Made by a program: the position numbers and the translations under genes
The notes under the pieces: model-generated
Seen by the model: only the letters and a program-made list of their open reading frames with translations
Databases searched by the model: none
Told to the model about the DNA's origin: nothing
Assembly (NCBI GenBank): GCA_027490305.1
Contig: JAIXYI010000044.1
Location: forward strand, 1-50,514
Length of the DNA: 50,514 bases
Direction of reading: 5' to 3'
Source: Flavobacteriaceae bacterium
GTDB lineage: Bacteria; Bacteroidota; Bacteroidia; Flavobacteriales; Flavobacteriaceae
Shown: piece after piece, positions 26,439 to 33,751 of the stretch
Numbering within the stretch: the stretch's first letter is position 1
Layout of the letters: each line of letters begins with the position of its first letter

Positions 26439-27074
26439 ATGAAACAAACACCTCTTCGAATTGCGGGCCTGGACGATGACCTTTACGCCGGATTTGGTCT
26501 CCGCATCGCTTCCCTATTACTGGATATCATTTTCTTCCTGCCTATCGGCATCCTGACCACGTGGCTGAACGGTTTAAGTAAAGACGCGTTTTACTACACG
26601 ATGGTCCCGAACCTGCTTTTTGGTTTATGGTATTATATATACCTACCCAAAAAATATGGCGGAACACCCGGCAAACTGCTGGTAGGCATCAAGATACTAA
26701 AAATCGATGGCCGCCCGATCGGATGGGATGAGGCCGTGCTGCGGCATGTGGTCTTGCTGGTGTTACAGATTTTCAATGTCGTTATCACGATCATGGCGCT
26801 GGATCTTGCAGATGACGACATCTACCTAAAACTTTCCTGGTTTGAAAAAAGTGCCTACCTGACAGCGCTGATGCCAGGCTATTTCCGGGCTTACACCCTG
26901 GTGAGCAGCGTTTGGGTGTGGAGTGAATTAATCGTGTTACTTACAAACCCAAGAAAACGCGCCTTCCATGATTATATGGCCAGTACGGTCATCATAAAAA
27001 AGCGGTATGAAGGGGCTATTGTTCGCGAGATGTATCCGGAAGAGGAAAACAACCCAGGCACCATTTCGGAATGA
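26439..27074 (+). CDS. RDD-family membrane protein
   Basis: 211 residues with an RDD domain (Arg in helix 1 and Asp pair: YAGFGLRIASLLLDIIFFLP). Later elements are YYIYLPKKYGGTPGKLLVGI and AFHDYMASTVII, the standard end of RDD proteins. Four or more membrane segments are visible. The family is of uncertain function, with some members proposed as ion antiporters. The location is the cytoplasmic membrane. Confidence 0.9.
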   Translation: MKQTPLRIAGLDDDLYAGFGLRIASLLLDIIFFLPIGILTTWLNGLSKDAFYYTMVPNLLFGLWYYIYLPKKYGGTPGKLLVGIKILKIDGRPIGWDEAVLRHVVLLVLQIFNVVITIMALDLADDDIYLKLSWFEKSAYLTALMPGYFRAYTLVSSVWVWSELIVLLTNPRKRAFHDYMASTVIIKKRYEGAIVREMYPEEENNPGTISE

Positions 27075-27205
27075 GTAGTTGTGATCTTAAAAGAGGCTGA
27101 AAGTCCGCCCTTTTTATCGTTCCCCTGACTTATCCGAACGAAATCCAACTATCATTTCCTGTGAAACGGTAAATGCTTCGAAATATCGTCCTCATTAAAA
27201 CCCAT

Positions 27206-27583
27206 ATGAAATACCTCTCCCTGTTCCTCGTTATGGCTCTCTCCTACTTACCGGCTGAACCCGCCATCACCGGACAGTGGATCTGGTGTAAAGATGTATA
27301 TGAAAACGGCCTGACGTTAAGCCGGAACCACTGCCCTATCGTCACGCTCTATCAGGATGGCACGGGCCATATCGACGACTATGCCTATTTTAAGTGGTCA
27401 ACGGATGGCAACCAACTAACCCTGGCGTTTACCGACGGGAAATACTCAGCGTTTTCACTGCAACAAAAGACGGTATTGGTATATACGGAACTTCCAGAGG
27501 AGTCGAAACGTACGATGAAGCTTTGGAATGAGACGAAAAAAGTATACTACCTATGGACGTTTTGGAAGGCGATTGCACAATGA
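27206..27583 (+). CDS. Secreted lipocalin-like hypothetical protein
   Basis: 125 residues from the ATG at 27206; an upstream ATG at 27173 adds a poorly hydrophobic extension. The leader MKYLSLFLVMALSYLPAEP is followed by a small beta-barrel-like domain with ITGQWIWCKDVYENG, VTLYQDGTGHIDDYAYFKWS and NQLTLAFTDGKY. That is the layout of lipocalin-like domain proteins. The function is unknown. The 737-bp gene-free repeat region begins right after it. Confidence 0.7.
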   Translation: MKYLSLFLVMALSYLPAEPAITGQWIWCKDVYENGLTLSRNHCPIVTLYQDGTGHIDDYAYFKWSTDGNQLTLAFTDGKYSAFSLQQKTVLVYTELPEESKRTMKLWNETKKVYYLWTFWKAIAQ

Positions 27584-27657
27584 TAGGATCACGCCACGTC
27601 CATGCCCGGAGGTAGCGGAACATCACGGCTTCCACACCCTTGTCATCGGGTCTGTTC

Positions 27658-27971
27658 ATCACTAAAGTTGACGAGAAAGTCAATTTAATTGACATCAAGG
27701 TCAATTAATGCACGAAAAAGTCAGTTTAATTGATGTAGAAGTCAGTAAAGTTGACTTGGAAGTCAGTAAAATTGACTTAGAAGTCAGCAACGTTGACCTC
27801 GATGTCAGCAGAATTGACAAGAAAGTCAATTAAATTGACTTAGAAGTCAGCAGAATTGACCTCGAAGTCAGCAAAATTGACACGAGAGTCACTTAAATTG
27901 ATTGTAAAGGCAGCAAAAATGACGACAAAGGCAGCAAACGTGACATAGAGGGCAGTAAAAATGGGAGCGGC
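27658..27971. repeat. Array of about 14-15 imperfectly palindromic 21-bp units
   Basis: Units start at 27658, 27679, 27700 (20 bp), 27720, 27741, 27762, 27783, 27804, 27825, 27846, 27867, 27888, 27909, 27930 and 27951. Consensus: GTCAGYAAAATTGAC then six variable bases ending GAA or AAA. Several units are true palindromes (GTCAATTTAATTGAC, GTCAATTAAATTGAC); the last three change GTCA to GGCA and decay. Read as codons, the array gives V-S-K-I-D-L-E heptads, but in-frame TAA codons at 27831-27833 and 27894-27896 and the 20-bp unit break the frame. Confidence 0.9.
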
Positions 27972-28211
27972 CACGACTCCACTTCACGCGAAGAAGGGAA
28001 ACCGGCGTACAACCATACCCCATCGCACGTTGCTGCCCAGGTGACGCCCTTCAGACGACAGTGACATAGCGGCGGACCATCCCTTTTGGGCTCCGTTCCC
28101 TCTTCCGCCCGTTTGCCAAGCCCTCCATCTATCGGCGTAACCGAAACCGCGCGGGTATTAAGGAATGCGGGTATTTTTTGAATCGGTAACCGGTGGTGAA
28201 GTAAAGGGTGA

Positions 28212-28270
28212 GGTTTTGGGTTTTGGGTTTTGGGTTTTGGGTTTTGGGGTTTTGGTTTTGGGGTTTTGAG
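28212..28270 (+). repeat. GGGTTTT heptamer tandem repeat
   Basis: About eight units of GGGTTTT with small variations (GGGGTTTT, GGTTTT). It has at least six G-tracts of three or four on one strand, so it could fold as a G-quadruplex. It lies about 50 bp beyond the stop of the minus-strand 28321 gene. Confidence 0.9.
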
Positions 28271-28320
28271 TTCATGCCTCTAGTCGTTCCTCTCTCCTCT
28301 CTCCTCGCTCCTCGCTCCTT

Positions 28321-29391
28321 CTAATAATTCCCCACCGTCGCCAACAATTCCGTCCGAAACGGATAAATCTCTTCGAGTGACGCCAGCAGGTGCTTCTCCC
28401 CTTTGTCTTTTCCGTTATGGAATAACTCGATGTATTTGTGGGTGGAATTGAAATGCAGACGGCAGATCGGCTTGCGGTTGTTGTCGTCAAGAAGGACACC
28501 GAAATACGATTGGGTGTCGCGGAATGCAATGCGCGACGCCGGCAACACTTCCCGAAGGATAGCCTTTACGATTTGTGCTCCTTCCCGCTCCTCTTCCGTG
28601 GTGACGAACTTTGGCATGTCTGCATTTTCGTCGATGGTTGTCATTTCGTCGGTTTTGACAGGAAGCGTCTCGTTGATACTGAGGGCATTTTTAAGGCGGT
28701 GATTGATCGACTCATTAATCGATAGGGAAAGCGCCCGTTTGGCGTATTCCCGGAAGGTGGCGAGTCGCGAGGCCGTCAACGGTTTGTCGAAGAACCGGTT
28801 GACCAGTAAGCGCACGAGTTCATCAGAGGGCTGTAGCAGTTCGGCTTCGAATTCGGTTCGGATGGCCTTGATATATTTGAGGGCCTCCGCAGAATCGAGT
28901 ATGCTTTCCAGGCTGTAGCCCTGTTTCGTGAAATTCTCGAGTATCTTCACACTCGTCTCTTTGAGATTGCCGAGTTCAAGCGTAAAGAACGGCTTTTCAT
29001 CCATGATATTCGGCTTCTCGAGATCGGTATAAAAATTATAGGTATGTCCGTTTGTAAGCACTCCGAAACGGGCCTTCGACACGTGGTAATACCGATGCAG
29101 TTGCGAATTGTGTGCGTCTACGTCCTGTTTCCAATGCTTGCATTCGATAATAAGAATGGGCTCTCCGTCTCTCATAATCACATAGTCTACCTTCTCCCCT
29201 TTCTTGGTGCCAATGTCGCAGATGTATTCGGGGATGACCTCCGTCGGATTGAAAATATCATATCCCAACAATTGGATAAAGGGCATCACGAAGGCGTTCT
29301 TCGTCGCTTCCTCGGTATTGATTTGGTCTTTGAGCGCATCAACCCGCTGGTGCAGTTGTTCGAGCTTGAGTTTGAGTTCGGCGTTTTCCAT
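28321..29391 (-). CDS. HsdR-N-type restriction endonuclease-like protein
   Basis: 356 residues. An N-terminal coiled coil (about 1-35) precedes a type I restriction enzyme R-protein N-terminal (PD-(D/E)xK) domain. Its core is KVDYVIMRDGEPILIIECKH, where Asp and Glu-x-Lys are the expected metal-binding residues, preceded by NPTEVIPEYICDIGTKKG. No helicase part follows, so this is the free-standing family member. The C-terminal third (about 260-356) has FRDTQSYFGVLLDD and RLHFNSTHKYIELF, a beta-rich domain also seen in such proteins. No methylase or specificity subunit is nearby. A role in defence or repair is plausible but unproven. Confidence 0.85.
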   Translation of the reverse strand: MENAELKLKLEQLHQRVDALKDQINTEEATKNAFVMPFIQLLGYDIFNPTEVIPEYICDIGTKKGEKVDYVIMRDGEPILIIECKHWKQDVDAHNSQLHRYYHVSKARFGVLTNGHTYNFYTDLEKPNIMDEKPFFTLELGNLKETSVKILENFTKQGYSLESILDSAEALKYIKAIRTEFEAELLQPSDELVRLLVNRFFDKPLTASRLATFREYAKRALSLSINESINHRLKNALSINETLPVKTDEMTTIDENADMPKFVTTEEEREGAQIVKAILREVLPASRIAFRDTQSYFGVLLDDNNRKPICRLHFNSTHKYIELFHNGKDKGEKHLLASLEEIYPFRTELLATVGNY

Positions 29392-29530
29392 GTTTCGGTT
29401 GTTTTGTTTGCCGAAAGGTAGAAAGACGATAGGAGGTTGTTTTACGGGAAACCGTAAGTGTCTCTCCCACTGCGCGTCAGCCCACCGTCGGACCTCTTCA
29501 GTTGTGAGACCGGAGTGGTCTTTTACATAC

Positions 29531-29704
29531 TCAGCAGTTGCAGTAGGATTGGTCTACATATTCTTTGTTCCCGCTTGAATTCAGGTAATAACAACCGCCC
29601 TGCGAGCCCTGTTGCAAGGTATGTCCGTTGTAGGTGCAGTCGCCATTGGTTGAACAGGAGAGGAAGGAAAAAAGCGTAAAAAGAAGGACCATTTTCGTTT
29701 TCAT
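29531..29704 (-). CDS. Very small Cys-rich lipoprotein
   Basis: 57 residues translated by hand from ATG 29702-29704 to TGA 29531-29533. The leader MKTKMVLLFTLFSFLSCSTN has a good lipobox (FLSC). The mature peptide contains CTYNGHTLQQGSQGGCYYLN and ends YVDQSYCNC, with four Cys. It lies 32 bp downstream of the VWA lipoprotein gene on the same strand and could be the last gene of that operon. Confidence 0.65.
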   Translation of the reverse strand: MKTKMVLLFTLFSFLSCSTNGDCTYNGHTLQQGSQGGCYYLNSSGNKEYVDQSYCNC

Positions 29705-29736
29705 CGGTACAGCGTTTTTAGGGTGTTTATCCCGGG

Positions 29737-30654
29737 CTACCTGACGGACGCCGACTGACGTGACACTTTGCCCATCGGTGACGTCTTTATGAATCGTTGG
29801 ATGAGTGGATCGGCGTCAGAGGGTAAGTCTGCCACCCGGATTTCAAAGTGGGTGATTCCCATCTCCTCAAACCATTTTTTCCAGTAGGCCTTTATCACCT
29901 CTTCTTCGTAGGGATTGGAGGTATCAGGGTTAATACCGAGCACGAGCACTTCAAGGTCGGCCAGTTGTTGTCCGGTACCAAGAAATCCGAAGTCGCCTTC
30001 CTCAAATTGTTGGCGCCAGTCTGCGTCTGTAAAATGATTACTTCGAATCGTCTTATTGGTCAGGAAAGACATACGGTTTCCCTGCGCAATACGCGAGTTC
30101 TCGTGATAGATATAGCCGTCGGTCAGCAATATAAGTAGGTTTCGATAACCGGGTTTTATGCAAAAATCGCGAACCTTGTTGTGAAAAAAGCCCCATGTAT
30201 CCGATCCGACATATTGATGGTCTTTTATTGCCATGCGATACAATTGAGGCGGTCGCCGATGGTACACATCTTCGATTTGCGCGATTTTATCTGACGACAT
30301 ATTGTCACGATTGAGATCAAACTTCAGTTCCTGCGAAATCGCATTGATTTCCTGGTTAGCCGGCTCCGGATCGAAATATACCTGGATGCGGTCATTTATT
30401 TGTCTGAATTTCTTTTGTTTGACGTGTTCAACGAACGTACTTGCCACGGACGCTATATACCCTGCATCGCGCTGGAAATAGTCCATGGTAGGGTTGGCGT
30501 GAAGTTTCGGATCAATTCGATCTGACAGGTCAATAAGAATACTAATGTTCAGGTTATTACTTTCCTTGTCAATGGGTTCTGATGGTGCTTCATTGTGGTC
30601 TGGCTTACAGGCGACAATGCACAATAACAGGGTAAGGAGACTATAGTGACGCAT
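29737..30654 (-). CDS. VWA-like lipoprotein
   Basis: 305 residues. The lipobox leader (LLTLLLCIVACKPDHNE) is followed by a von Willebrand factor A-like Rossmann fold. NISILIDLSDRID is a degenerate DxS metal-site strand and NLLILLTDGYIYHEN supplies the typical late T-D-G. The middle is rich in charged residues and the C terminus is polar. It is 4 bp after the coiled-coil membrane protein gene, so the two are co-translated. A lipid-anchored VWA protein next to a membrane protein suggests a sensing or assembly role at the envelope; no function is known. Confidence 0.8.
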   Translation of the reverse strand: MRHYSLLTLLLCIVACKPDHNEAPSEPIDKESNNLNISILIDLSDRIDPKLHANPTMDYFQRDAGYIASVASTFVEHVKQKKFRQINDRIQVYFDPEPANQEINAISQELKFDLNRDNMSSDKIAQIEDVYHRRPPQLYRMAIKDHQYVGSDTWGFFHNKVRDFCIKPGYRNLLILLTDGYIYHENSRIAQGNRMSFLTNKTIRSNHFTDADWRQQFEEGDFGFLGTGQQLADLEVLVLGINPDTSNPYEEEVIKAYWKKWFEEMGITHFEIRVADLPSDADPLIQRFIKTSPMGKVSRQSASVR

Positions 30655-30658
30655 ACTG

Positions 30659-31927
30659 TTAATTTTTGGAATATACGAGATGTTGGAAATCGGGGTCGGA
30701 AGACAAGTTCAACTCTTTAAGGTGATGGGCGGCGGCTAATTCACAGCTTTCCAGCAGTTCTGTCTTCTCCTTCGTAGGTAACGCAATCTCAGTGCCGATT
30801 GCCTGGAACCATCCCTCCTTGAACTGGTTGTGGTAATTCAGGTATTCTTTTACCGGAAATACGAAGCCATCTATTTTGGCCTGTATGACGGCTATTCGTC
30901 CGGATATGGAAATCGACTGTTCCCGGAATTCCTTTAGTTTTTCGGTATTCTCTGCCCGTTTGGCTTCCAGTGTTGCTATTTCCTCTTTTCTGGCACGGAT
31001 GAAGGCATTTACGCGATCCATGTTTTCGAATTCTTTCATGACAAAGTCGAATACGAGTCCCCATATTACATAGACCACGAAACCGGCAAAAATGATCATC
31101 CAGAACTCAGATTCAGACAGGGCGGTTTTTAGGTCATAGGGAGCGGATACCAGGGTCTTGTTGAACTCGTATATCTTCCGTTCGATCTGGTAGGCCAACA
31201 GCGAATCAAACGCAAACGTCAACACGTATAGACCCACTATCCGTATTACGTCCTTCATACCCTTCCTCGTTTTCTGCATCATGTGGATTACATAACCCAA
31301 ACCCATGAAAACAAAAGGAATGGTAACAACCAGTACCCCTTCAAGCCAACTGGCCGCGAATGACACTCGAAGCGCATCCGCGTCGAAAATTGCGGCTGTC
31401 AGGCTGTCATCGGAAAACTCCTTAAAAAAAGCGGAGTAAGACGCAGAAACATAAAAAACGAGCAGATACAGCGTAATCGGAAGGATCATGAAGAGACCGA
31501 TATAGAACTGCGCCTTCGATCCGTTGGTTTCCTGCAAGTATTTCTCGGGGTTCTGCCGCACGTCGACAATCTGTTGTTTTCGGGCATGAAGTTCCTCTTC
31601 CAGTTCCAACTCTTTTTTCTCAAAAATACTTACGGCAATTTCCGTTTTCTTCTGCTCGATCCGTTCCCGTTCCTGCTCTTCCCGATAGGGTTGTTTCAGG
31701 CGTTCCTGTTCCATCTGTTGCTTCCTGCATTGGTCTTCAAAGCTCGTGAAGAGGTTTTGCAAACACGCCTTAAGCACAATCGGCCGACCCGACGCTTTTA
31801 ACGAGGCCGCCCATCCGCTTTGATAATACGTAATTCGAATCTGTTCGCGATCCTCCTCCGATGTGACGGGTTCTTCCTTGGGAGCATCCGCTTTCCGTAA
31901 GCTGAATAATTGTTGCAATGAAGTCAT
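30659..31927 (-). CDS. Coiled-coil integral membrane protein of a TerB-associated operon
   Basis: 422 residues. A charged cytoplasmic N-terminal part (1-140) contains a long coiled coil (QQMEQERLKQPYREEQERER, KKELELEEELHARKQQI). About four membrane segments follow between 143 and 310 (IGLFMILPITLYLLVFYV, VVTIPFVFMGLGYVIHMM, GLYVLTFAFDSLLAY, FWMIIFAGFVVYVIWGL). A second coiled coil (about 330-375) and a soluble tail end the protein. No known domain was recognised. It sits between the TerB-like gene (5 bp) and the VWA lipoprotein gene (4 bp). Confidence 0.8.
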   Translation of the reverse strand: MTSLQQLFSLRKADAPKEEPVTSEEDREQIRITYYQSGWAASLKASGRPIVLKACLQNLFTSFEDQCRKQQMEQERLKQPYREEQERERIEQKKTEIAVSIFEKKELELEEELHARKQQIVDVRQNPEKYLQETNGSKAQFYIGLFMILPITLYLLVFYVSASYSAFFKEFSDDSLTAAIFDADALRVSFAASWLEGVLVVTIPFVFMGLGYVIHMMQKTRKGMKDVIRIVGLYVLTFAFDSLLAYQIERKIYEFNKTLVSAPYDLKTALSESEFWMIIFAGFVVYVIWGLVFDFVMKEFENMDRVNAFIRARKEEIATLEAKRAENTEKLKEFREQSISISGRIAVIQAKIDGFVFPVKEYLNYHNQFKEGWFQAIGTEIALPTKEKTELLESCELAAAHHLKELNLSSDPDFQHLVYSKN

Positions 31928-31932
31928 AACGC

Positions 31933-32337
31933 CTATGTATGTAATTGGTTAATGATATGTTGCTTTGAAACACCATCGCGCACGCAGGCAATCAGGTAGT
32001 CACTTATTTCCTCTACGTTTTCCGGCAGGAACCCAAACTTGGTGCAGTACTTTTTAAGCGTTGTCACCTCGTCTTCCGTTACCTTTCCGTCTGCCCACAT
32101 AATGCGGGTTAGATCATACAAATACGCGATCCGCTCTTCAACACTCTCGGGTAACGCCGCGTTATAGAGTGTTGGATCGACAAGTAGTTTTTCGAGCGTC
32201 TCCTTCGGCATTCCCCTTTCTTCGGCAATGTGGAAAAGCAGTTCTAATTCAAAAACATTGAAGTCGTCATCCGAAAGGGCCATTTGGTAGAGTCGGATGA
32301 AATGTGTTTTAAGTTCAGTTGTTAGCATATCGATCAA
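31933..32337 (-). CDS. TerB-like (tellurite-resistance B family) protein
   Basis: 134 residues, all-helical, with two copies of the acidic TerB-type motif. These are MALSDDDFNVFELELLFHIA (near 18-37) and IMWADGKVTEDEVTTLKKY (near 88-106). TerB proteins bind divalent cations through such acidic helices and occur in membrane-linked stress complexes. The start codon lies inside the end of the DUF4236 gene (23-bp overlap) and the next gene follows after 5 bp, so it is in the middle of a tight operon. Real tellurite resistance is not implied. Confidence 0.82.
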   Translation of the reverse strand: MIDMLTTELKTHFIRLYQMALSDDDFNVFELELLFHIAEERGMPKETLEKLLVDPTLYNAALPESVEERIAYLYDLTRIMWADGKVTEDEVTTLKKYCTKFGFLPENVEEISDYLIACVRDGVSKQHIINQLHT

Positions 32338-32551
32338 GTAGTATTAGGATTTCAAGTATGGCTATTACCGAGAAAACGAAAAGGCAGCCGGTCTTGCGAT
32401 AGGTCAGTCCTTTTATCCCGGTGCGGATTGAAAAGCCCTTCGGATTCAGCGATCCCCATTTCGTGCGGATACTCGGCGAAATTCCAGACTTGCTGATATT
32501 CAGCCCGATGTTTTTTCCCAGTCGAATCCGGCGGTTGAATTGTAGTCCCAT
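32315..32551 (-). CDS. DUF4236 protein
   Basis: 78 residues matching the DUF4236 pattern: FNRRIRLGKNIGLNISKSG, then SIRTKWGSLNPKGFSIRTGI and a hydrophobic C-terminal segment (LFVFSVIAILEILILL), probably one membrane helix. The family has no known function but often occurs beside membrane or stress genes. It overlaps the TerB-like gene by 23 bp and follows the Cys/His lipoprotein gene by 11 bp. Confidence 0.85.
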   Translation of the reverse strand: MGLQFNRRIRLGKNIGLNISKSGISPSIRTKWGSLNPKGFSIRTGIKGLTYRKTGCLFVFSVIAILEILILLDRYANN

Positions 32552-32562
32552 CTTCTTTTGCT

Positions 32563-32880
32563 TTAGTCTTCGTATTTACACAAGGTCAGTCCCACCCGTT
32601 CCGCAGCGGTTACGGTGGTTTTTTCAATGGTTTCGCCGCAGCGCCGGAGTCCGTGGCAGTTTCGGTCGAGGTGGTAGCGCGTGGCACCCGAACTCTGGCA
32701 CACCCAGACCGTTTGCTCTTCTGGGGTGGACGCTGTGGGTTCTGACGAAGTGACTGGTTCGGGTGTGGTGGTGGTCACCGTCACCGGGTTCTCGTGCGTG
32801 GTCGGAGTGGCGGTGGGCGTCTCCTTGCACGACGCACACCCGATGCAAAGGCCTAACAGGGGAATCAGGATCTTTTTCAT
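32563..32880 (-). CDS. Lipoprotein with C-terminal Cys/His metal-binding-like motif
   Basis: 105 residues from the ATG at 32878-32880; the longer frame to 33018 lacks a leader. The lipobox leader (LLGLCIGCASCKE) is followed by a Thr/Pro/Glu-rich linker (about 25-60), then a small domain. That domain contains VWVCQSSGATRYHLDRNCHG, LRRCGETIE and VGLTLCKYED. The same C-x-H-x-C-GL-x-C layout occurs at the end of some nuclease and competence-like proteins and looks like an Ada-type metal site. It is the first gene of the DUF4236-TerB-membrane protein-VWA run. Confidence 0.75.
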   Translation of the reverse strand: MKKILIPLLGLCIGCASCKETPTATPTTHENPVTVTTTTPEPVTSSEPTASTPEEQTVWVCQSSGATRYHLDRNCHGLRRCGETIEKTTVTAAERVGLTLCKYED

Positions 32881-33088
32881 ATAATGGGTTTTCGGCCCTG
32901 CCGCAGCAAGGCGTATGATACGAACCAGAAAAACGAAAGGCCGGTGGGTAGTTGCTCTAAACCCCTTTAAAGTCCATGCCGCACAACCGACCCTCGTTTC
33001 TGTGTCAAACGTAGGCAAGCGATAGACGGTTTCGTTACGGTTTCCCGTAATCGGCTGGAAATAGGGCAGAAAAGGGTGCGTGTTTACA

Positions 33089-33748
33089 TCAAATCAGTCC
33101 CAACTCTTTCACTTTTAAAACGAGTTGGTTGGAGTTCCGGGCGTCAAAAATGAGCTTCAGCCGCGCGATTTTCTTCTCTACGCTGCTCAGCGATGCCGCC
33201 GATTCGCCCTTGGCTTTCAGTCGGGCGGAGATCTCTTCGTTTTTCAATCCTTCCGATAGCATCCGAAGCAGGGTCAGATCGTATTCAGTTACGTCGGTCA
33301 ACGGCGTCCGCGTCAGAAGATTGGGGAATTGGGACGGAAGGTGTCGCTTCCCTCCCATCACGGTTTCTATAGCGGCGAGCAATTCGCGGTTGCTATCGCG
33401 TCCTTTGGTCACATAGCCGTCGATGGCATACTTTTCAAAAAGACGGCGAAGGGCCGACAGGCGGTTCTCGACGGAATAGACGACAATACGGACGTTGATT
33501 TTTTTCTCGCGGATGAGGGCGATGAGGTCTTCGCCTCCTTTGAGTTCCGAATCGGAATTTCCGGGGTCGAACATCAAATCGGTAACGAGTATATCGAACG
33601 GCACGCCGTCTATCGACGCCCGCTGTAATTTTAAATAGGCTTCACGGCAGTAGGCCACCTGGGTGACGTCGACCTCACCCAAACGCCGAAAGAGCGTTTC
33701 GAGTCCGAGACCAATGCTATCGATATCTTCTGCGACCAGGATCTTCAT
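33089..33748 (-). CDS. Two-component response regulator, LuxR-type output
   Basis: 219 residues. A receiver domain (1-130) has the acidic pair in LVAEDIDS, the phospho-acceptor Asp in DILVTDLMFD (near 57) and the conserved Lys in GYVTKGRD. The C-terminal domain (about 150-219) is a LuxR/NarL-type helix-turn-helix (LTLLRMLSEGLKNEEISARL ... SSVEKKIARLKLIF). It is preceded by the kinase gene with a 3-bp gap and is its cognate partner. It sits upstream of the DUF4236/TerB operon on the same strand and could regulate it, but no binding site is shown. Confidence 0.93.
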   Translation of the reverse strand: MKILVAEDIDSIGLGLETLFRRLGEVDVTQVAYCREAYLKLQRASIDGVPFDILVTDLMFDPGNSDSELKGGEDLIALIREKKINVRIVVYSVENRLSALRRLFEKYAIDGYVTKGRDSNRELLAAIETVMGGKRHLPSQFPNLLTRTPLTDVTEYDLTLLRMLSEGLKNEEISARLKAKGESAASLSSVEKKIARLKLIFDARNSNQLVLKVKELGLI

Positions 33749-33751
33749 ACG

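Larger units (their letters stand above)
27584..28320. other. Gene-free stretch holding a 21-bp array and a G-rich heptamer tract
   Basis: No supportable ORF on either strand. It contains the 21-bp palindromic array (27658-27971), 240 bp of unremarkable sequence, the GGGTTTT tract (28212-28270) and a CTCCTCT-type heptamer tract (28285-28319). The latter two lie immediately beyond the stop of the minus-strand nuclease-like gene. Confidence 0.8.

Noticed and set aside
27658..27971. CRISPR array
   Set aside because: The units are 21 bp with no unique spacers, and no cas gene is present in the window.
27658..27971. Intact coiled-coil gene encoded by the 21-bp units
   Set aside because: In-frame TAA codons, a 20-bp unit and no start codon rule out an intact reading frame on the plus strand; the minus strand also has stops in the equivalent frame.
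31933..32337. Tellurite resistance locus
   Set aside because: Only a TerB-like protein is present; TerC, TerD and TerZ-type genes are missing, so the name indicates only the fold.
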